64,000 nt of DNA, taken from positions 124,001 through 188,000 of the forward strand of contig CAXBOS010000002.1 of assembly GCA_963977415.1 (NCBI GenBank), given 5' to 3'. The translations under genes and the position numbers were made by a program. Of this stretch, positions 60,207-64,000 are shown in pieces. Under the pieces are notes generated by a model that saw only the letters and a list, made by a program, of their open reading frames with translations, searched no databases and was not told the DNA's origin. The DNA is from Croceimicrobium sp963977415 (lineage in GTDB: Bacteria; Bacteroidota; Bacteroidia; Flavobacteriales; Schleiferiaceae). Every line of letters begins with the position of its first letter. The first letter of the stretch is position 1.

Positions 60207-62699
60207 CTATTTACGATAAGCCAACAATCTCAGCGCATTAAACACCACCACCAAGGTGGAACCTTCATGGATTAGAACGGCAGGCCCGATGGTAGCAATA
60301 CCGGAAATCGTAAGAGGTATTAAAATAGCTACTATTCCCAAACTAACCCACAGGTTTTGCCTGATAATTCTTTTGGCTTTTCTACTTAATCCGATGGCAA
60401 AAGGTAATGCTTCCAGCTTATCGCCCATGAGGGCAATATCGGCTGTTTCTAAAGCCACATCGCTACCAGCAGCACCCATGGCAATGCCCACGGTACTGTT
60501 GGCCATGGCTGGGGCATCATTTACACCATCACCTACCATCGCTACTTTAGATTCTTGTTCTTTCAATTTCTTTATGGCATCCACTTTTTCTTCTGGCAAT
60601 AGACTGCCCCATGCATCTGTCAGCCCAATTTCTTTGGCCACTGCATCAGCTACTTTCTGGTTATCACCAGTAAGCATGATCATTCGCTTGATGCCCAGTT
60701 TTTTTAATTGTTCTAGCGTGTTTTTTGCTTCCTTTCTTGGCGTATCCATAAGGGCAATGATGCCAATGTAGTCATCATTCTGACGGATCAGCATGGTGGT
60801 ATTGCCATCAGATTCCAATGATCTTACTTTTTCTTCTGTTTCCTTTGACGGCTTCTTGTCATCCAGCGACTCAAACAGATCCAGATTTCCGATGTACACT
60901 TTGTTGTTGTCCAAAGAGGCTTTGATCCCCTTCCCAAGCACAGCCTCTAGGTCTTTAGCTTCCGGTATGTCAACATCCTTGAGTCGCTCTTTCCCATCCC
61001 GAACCACGGCTTTTGCCAACGGATGGTCGCTTAAGGCTTCTACAGCTACAGCTATTTTCAACAATTCGGTTTCATTAATATCTCCAAGAACCACCACTTT
61101 GGTAAGTTTTGGCTTGCCTTCTGTTAGTGTTCCGGTTTTGTCAAAAGCCAAGGCGGTGAGTACACCTAAATCTTCTAAAGGACGACCACCTTTGATAAGC
61201 ACACCACTTTTGGCTGCCCTTGCAACACCACTTAGCACTGCACTTGGTGTAGCTATGGCCAAAGCACACGGGCTGGCAGCAACCAGTACGGCCATGGCTC
61301 GGTAGAAGCTTTCGCTAAAGGTTTCATCAATGACCAAAAAAGCAAAATTGAGTAAAACGACCAGTATCAATACTGCCGGTACAAAATACTTCTCAAATTT
61401 ATCAGTGAGTCGCTGCGTAGGTGATTTCTGGGTCTGGGCTTCATTCACCAGTTTCACTAAGCGGGAGAGGGTAGAGTCGTTAGCTACTTTTATCACTTTG
61501 ATCACCAGCGTATTGTTGCCATTGATGGTGCCGGAGAAAGCGCGGTTCTCGTCTCTGATGTCTTTTTCCTTTGACCAATCTTTATCAGGATTATCTACTG
61601 GTTCTTTGTCTACCGGTACACTTTCTCCGGTGATAGGAGCCTGGTTAACACTACTTGTACCGCTAACAATCACCCCATCGGCTGATATTTTGCTATTGGG
61701 CTTCACCACGATGATGTCGCCTATGCTTAGTTCTTCTATACCAACTTCTTGCGTCTTCCCATCTTTCTTTAGTAGTGCTGTTTTAGGAGCTAAGTCTGCC
61801 AATGCAGCAATGGATTTACGGGCTTTGTTCATGGCGTAGTGTTCCAGTGCATGACCCATGCTGAAAAGAAAGAGCAGCAAAGCACCTTCCGCCCATTCCC
61901 CAAGAATAGCTGCACCAATTGCTGCTACTAGCATCAGAAAGTCAATCTCAAACCCACCTTTCGCTACTGTTTGAACTGCTTCTTTGGCAGTAAAAAACCC
62001 TCCAAAGAAATAAGCTCCAATGTAAAGTGACAGGCTCACCCAAGCAGGGATTATTTCAACAAAAGAAAGTCCGAACCCAATGCCCAACAATGCTCCACAT
62101 ATAATGGAAAAGATCAGCTCCGTATTTTTTCCAAAAATCCCTCCATGCGAATGTTCATGTTCTTCGCCTTCCTTATGTTCATGGTCTTTTTCTTCAGTTT
62201 CCTGTTGTTCAGGTTTATTGACTTCCTCAAGAAATCGTTCTGCACTTACCTGCGTATCAGGAATGTCCAGACCTTCTTTTCGCAATGCTTTAAATATTTC
62301 TGCTTCATCTATTTTTGTGGTATCAAACTCTACCCGTACCATGCCAGATGCAGATACTGAAGCTTCCAAAATTCCATCTATTCCCTGAAGATTCCGCTCA
62401 ATCTGCCGGGCATGGCGTGTATGGCGAATGCCTTCCACTTCTATGAGTTTATGTCCAAACTTCTGAGTGATTTCTGCTCCGGTTTGCTCCGCCAGCGACT
62501 GGATACGATCTATGGAGATCAACTCCGGGTCGTAATGAAAGCATAGCTGAGGTACGCCATTATCTTTTTCGTCTGCTACATGCACTTTTTCAAGGCCTTC
62601 TTGGTCTTGAAGCTGCTGAATGAGTTTTTGCACACATTGATCCTTCTCATCCGGTACTTCGGGCAGGAGAAGCGGTATTTTTATTTGTAGTTTTTTCAT
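60207..62699 (-). CDS. P1B-4-type heavy-metal-transporting ATPase
   Basis: 830 residues. Two HMA-like folds at the N-terminus (about 1-75 and 85-150) both lack the CxxC metal pair. A His/Glu-rich linker follows (about 170-187, EEKDHEHKEGEEHEHSHGG). The ion motif is SPC (VAASPCALAIATP) instead of CPC, and the last helix has HEGSTLVVV; SPC plus HEGxT defines the P1B-4 class, which exports Co, Fe or related divalent metals. DKTGTLTEGKP, SDHPLA and GDGVNDAPA are intact. It is therefore not a copper ATPase despite its surroundings. It is preceded by the efflux-adaptor gene 55 bases upstream. Confidence 0.9.
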   Translation of the reverse strand: MKKLQIKIPLLLPEVPDEKDQCVQKLIQQLQDQEGLEKVHVADEKDNGVPQLCFHYDPELISIDRIQSLAEQTGAEITQKFGHKLIEVEGIRHTRHARQIERNLQGIDGILEASVSASGMVRVEFDTTKIDEAEIFKALRKEGLDIPDTQVSAERFLEEVNKPEQQETEEKDHEHKEGEEHEHSHGGIFGKNTELIFSIICGALLGIGFGLSFVEIIPAWVSLSLYIGAYFFGGFFTAKEAVQTVAKGGFEIDFLMLVAAIGAAILGEWAEGALLLFLFSMGHALEHYAMNKARKSIAALADLAPKTALLKKDGKTQEVGIEELSIGDIIVVKPNSKISADGVIVSGTSSVNQAPITGESVPVDKEPVDNPDKDWSKEKDIRDENRAFSGTINGNNTLVIKVIKVANDSTLSRLVKLVNEAQTQKSPTQRLTDKFEKYFVPAVLILVVLLNFAFLVIDETFSESFYRAMAVLVAASPCALAIATPSAVLSGVARAAKSGVLIKGGRPLEDLGVLTALAFDKTGTLTEGKPKLTKVVVLGDINETELLKIAVAVEALSDHPLAKAVVRDGKERLKDVDIPEAKDLEAVLGKGIKASLDNNKVYIGNLDLFESLDDKKPSKETEEKVRSLESDGNTTMLIRQNDDYIGIIALMDTPRKEAKNTLEQLKKLGIKRMIMLTGDNQKVADAVAKEIGLTDAWGSLLPEEKVDAIKKLKEQESKVAMVGDGVNDAPAMANSTVGIAMGAAGSDVALETADIALMGDKLEALPFAIGLSRKAKRIIRQNLWVSLGIVAILIPLTISGIATIGPAVLIHEGSTLVVVFNALRLLAYRK

Positions 62700-62754
62700 G
62701 ATTTATTTTTTCTAATGAATCCTTTATCACCAGTACCCTTAAAGATTCTTATAA

Positions 62755-63957
62755 TTAATGTCCATGACCACCACCTTCTTCCTCACTATTTTTGGCTGTG
62801 GCCAGTAGGGTGAAGGCACCTTTGGATACTAACTTTACCGTGCTCATTTCTGTTGAGGAATCCACCAGCAATATTTCTGTGTACTCATCCTCTGTATAGC
62901 CTTTGATGACTTCCAACATTTCAAAGTCATGCGCAGTTTTTCCGTTTTCGGTTCGTTGGTCAGTGTAAGCAAAAATGTAGTACTTGCCTCCAAAGCGCAC
63001 CACTGATGGTTCAGGTACAGTCCACACATCATTGCTGTCTGTTTCTACTTTAGCAGTCACGTACATCCCTGGAAGCAGGTCTTCATACATCTGCTCCAAG
63101 TGGCCATGTACTGTTACTGAGCGGTCTTCCCTTACGCTACTGCCCAGTAGAAACACCTCGGCTTCCCGCCATTGGTCAGGGGTATTTGCCAGAGTAAAAC
63201 GAATGCGCTGGCCTTTCCTGATTTTTGGAATATCGTTTTCATATACCGTCAATTCCACATGCAAATCTTCTGCATTGGTAATGTCCATGATCACATCCTG
63301 AGGATTGATGTATTTGCCCCTATTGGTATAGACTTCTCGTACAGAACCAGTGACAGGCGAATAAATACTAACAGAAGTAGCAACTATCCCGTCACGGATT
63401 TTAGCCAGATTAATACCGATTAGTTTTAGTCGGGCCTCCATGGTTTTAATCTTGGCTTCATTAGCCAAATAGTTGCTTTTAGCTTGTTGGAAACTTTTGC
63501 CTGATGCTACTTTTTCACTATACAATTCCTGCTGACGATCAAACTCTGCTTTCAAAAATTCCTGATTGGCCAAACCCTCCAGGTAATCTTGTTGAAACTG
63601 AATAAATTCCGGATTTTCAATAGTTGCCAATAACTGCCCTTTCTTCACGGAAGTGCCTGGTAGCATATCGATGTATTTTACAAAACCTCCATAAGGCATA
63701 TTGATGGAAATGTTACCTTGGGGAGGCACATCAATGATCCCGTTCACCATAAGCTCTGAACCTATGACACGTTTTTCTATAGACCCTAGTTCAATGTTTG
63801 CCTGATCGTATTGAGCCTGCGTCAACTCAAGAGCATTTTCTTCCTCATGATGTTCTTCATTCGCTGCTTTTTCCGTTTTTGAATTGCAGGATGCCATGAT
63901 CAGTATCATTGTGATCATGGTGAATAGGTTGCTGATATATTGAAATGTATTCTTCAT
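62755..63957 (-). CDS. CzcB-type periplasmic adaptor of an RND efflux pump, lipoprotein
   Basis: 400 residues. Lipoprotein signal with Cys in IMASCNSK (Cys 24), a short His/Glu stretch (EEHHEEEN), and the membrane-fusion core: a biotinyl/lipoyl half (GGFVKYIDMLPGTSVKKGQLL), an alpha-hairpin (about 125-180), the second half (SPVTGSVREVYTNRG) and a beta-barrel (KGQRIRFTLAN). The C-terminus is His-rich (GGGHGH). It couples a CzcA-type pump to an outer-membrane channel for divalent metals. The pump gene must lie beyond the window end. Confidence 0.88.
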   Translation of the reverse strand: MKNTFQYISNLFTMITMILIMASCNSKTEKAANEEHHEEENALELTQAQYDQANIELGSIEKRVIGSELMVNGIIDVPPQGNISINMPYGGFVKYIDMLPGTSVKKGQLLATIENPEFIQFQQDYLEGLANQEFLKAEFDRQQELYSEKVASGKSFQQAKSNYLANEAKIKTMEARLKLIGINLAKIRDGIVATSVSIYSPVTGSVREVYTNRGKYINPQDVIMDITNAEDLHVELTVYENDIPKIRKGQRIRFTLANTPDQWREAEVFLLGSSVREDRSVTVHGHLEQMYEDLLPGMYVTAKVETDSNDVWTVPEPSVVRFGGKYYIFAYTDQRTENGKTAHDFEMLEVIKGYTEDEYTEILLVDSSTEMSTVKLVSKGAFTLLATAKNSEEEGGGHGH

Positions 63958-63975
63958 GTTTTTTTTCTTTAGTAA

Positions 63976-64000
63976 TTATTGAACACCTGCAATGAATTCT
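63976..64000 (-). CDS. C-terminal end of an upstream gene (partial)
   Basis: The last 25 bases on the minus strand read in one frame as EFIAGVQ followed by TAA, 18 bases before the CzcB-type start. By position it would be the end of a TolC-like or RND pump gene of the same operon. Seven residues cannot confirm this. Confidence 0.3.

Noticed and set aside
60256..61839. Three long plus-strand open frames of about 170 residues
   Set aside because: They are antisense to the P1B-4 ATPase, whose motifs are all intact; Ser/Thr/Pro-rich composition is typical of antisense reading.
1..64000. CRISPR array, tRNA, rRNA, integrase or transposase
   Set aside because: No spaced direct-repeat array, tRNA cloverleaf, rRNA core or recombinase motif was recognised on either strand; island ends therefore cannot be fixed.

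Overview
The window looks like a chromosome segment of a marine-type Bacteroidota, most likely Flavobacteriales or a close relative. The supporting signs are a secreted protein with a type IX secretion (T9SS) C-terminal sorting domain, a bacillithiol-synthesis gene (bshC), SusC-type TonB receptors, very weak Shine-Dalgarno signals, and many TAnnTTTG boxes (the Bacteroidota sigma -7 element) close to start codons. No rRNA, tRNA, CRISPR array, integrase or transposase was recognised.

Positions 1 to about 33,400 read as ordinary backbone. They hold a glycosyltransferase start and ftsE, then a TPR protein paired with an outer-membrane barrel. Next is a long plus-strand run: thioesterase, fabG, a membrane protein, a prohibitin-like protein, pepD and an HMG-CoA lyase-like enzyme. 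bshC, a dipeptidyl peptidase III, TerC, the T9SS cargo protein, an RRM RNA-binding protein, a GT2 glycosyltransferase, RmuC, two regulators, a DUF2130 protein and a periplasmic-TPR adenylate cyclase follow. Two copies of an approximately 92-bp intergenic repeat lie in this part.

From about 33,500 to the end of the window lies an accessory metal-resistance island with every gene on the minus strand. It opens with mobile-element-type genes (DUF6266-like, DUF6943-like) and continues with self-contained operons: (1) mercury uptake (merTP, a GDCCVxC protein, an ArsR-type regulator) without a visible merA; (2) a copper/silver module (HYC_CC_PP-like protein, cusA, TolC, amino-acid permease, copA, cusB, a 42-residue membrane protein, DUF3347 lipoprotein, haem-binding protein); (3) an arsenic module (arsR, DUF6428-like, trxB, phosphatase-type arsenate reductase, acr3, metallophosphoesterase); (4) a two-component system with a PepSY-like lipoprotein and a TonB receptor; (5) a P1B-4 metal ATPase and a czc-type efflux adaptor running off the end.

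The most striking structure is a dispersed non-coding repeat of about 150-170 bp. Its three good copies lie exactly in the gaps between these cargo operons, and a degraded fourth lies beside the mercury operon. The island therefore looks assembled from interchangeable resistance cassettes bounded by a common repeat. Candidate operators can be read for three regulators: paired palindromes for the mercury ArsR, two identical 16-bp sites for the arsenic ArsR, and two 11-bp-phased direct repeats for the two-component regulator. The cusA pump carries an in-frame TGA at codon 26, so the copper module may be partly broken.
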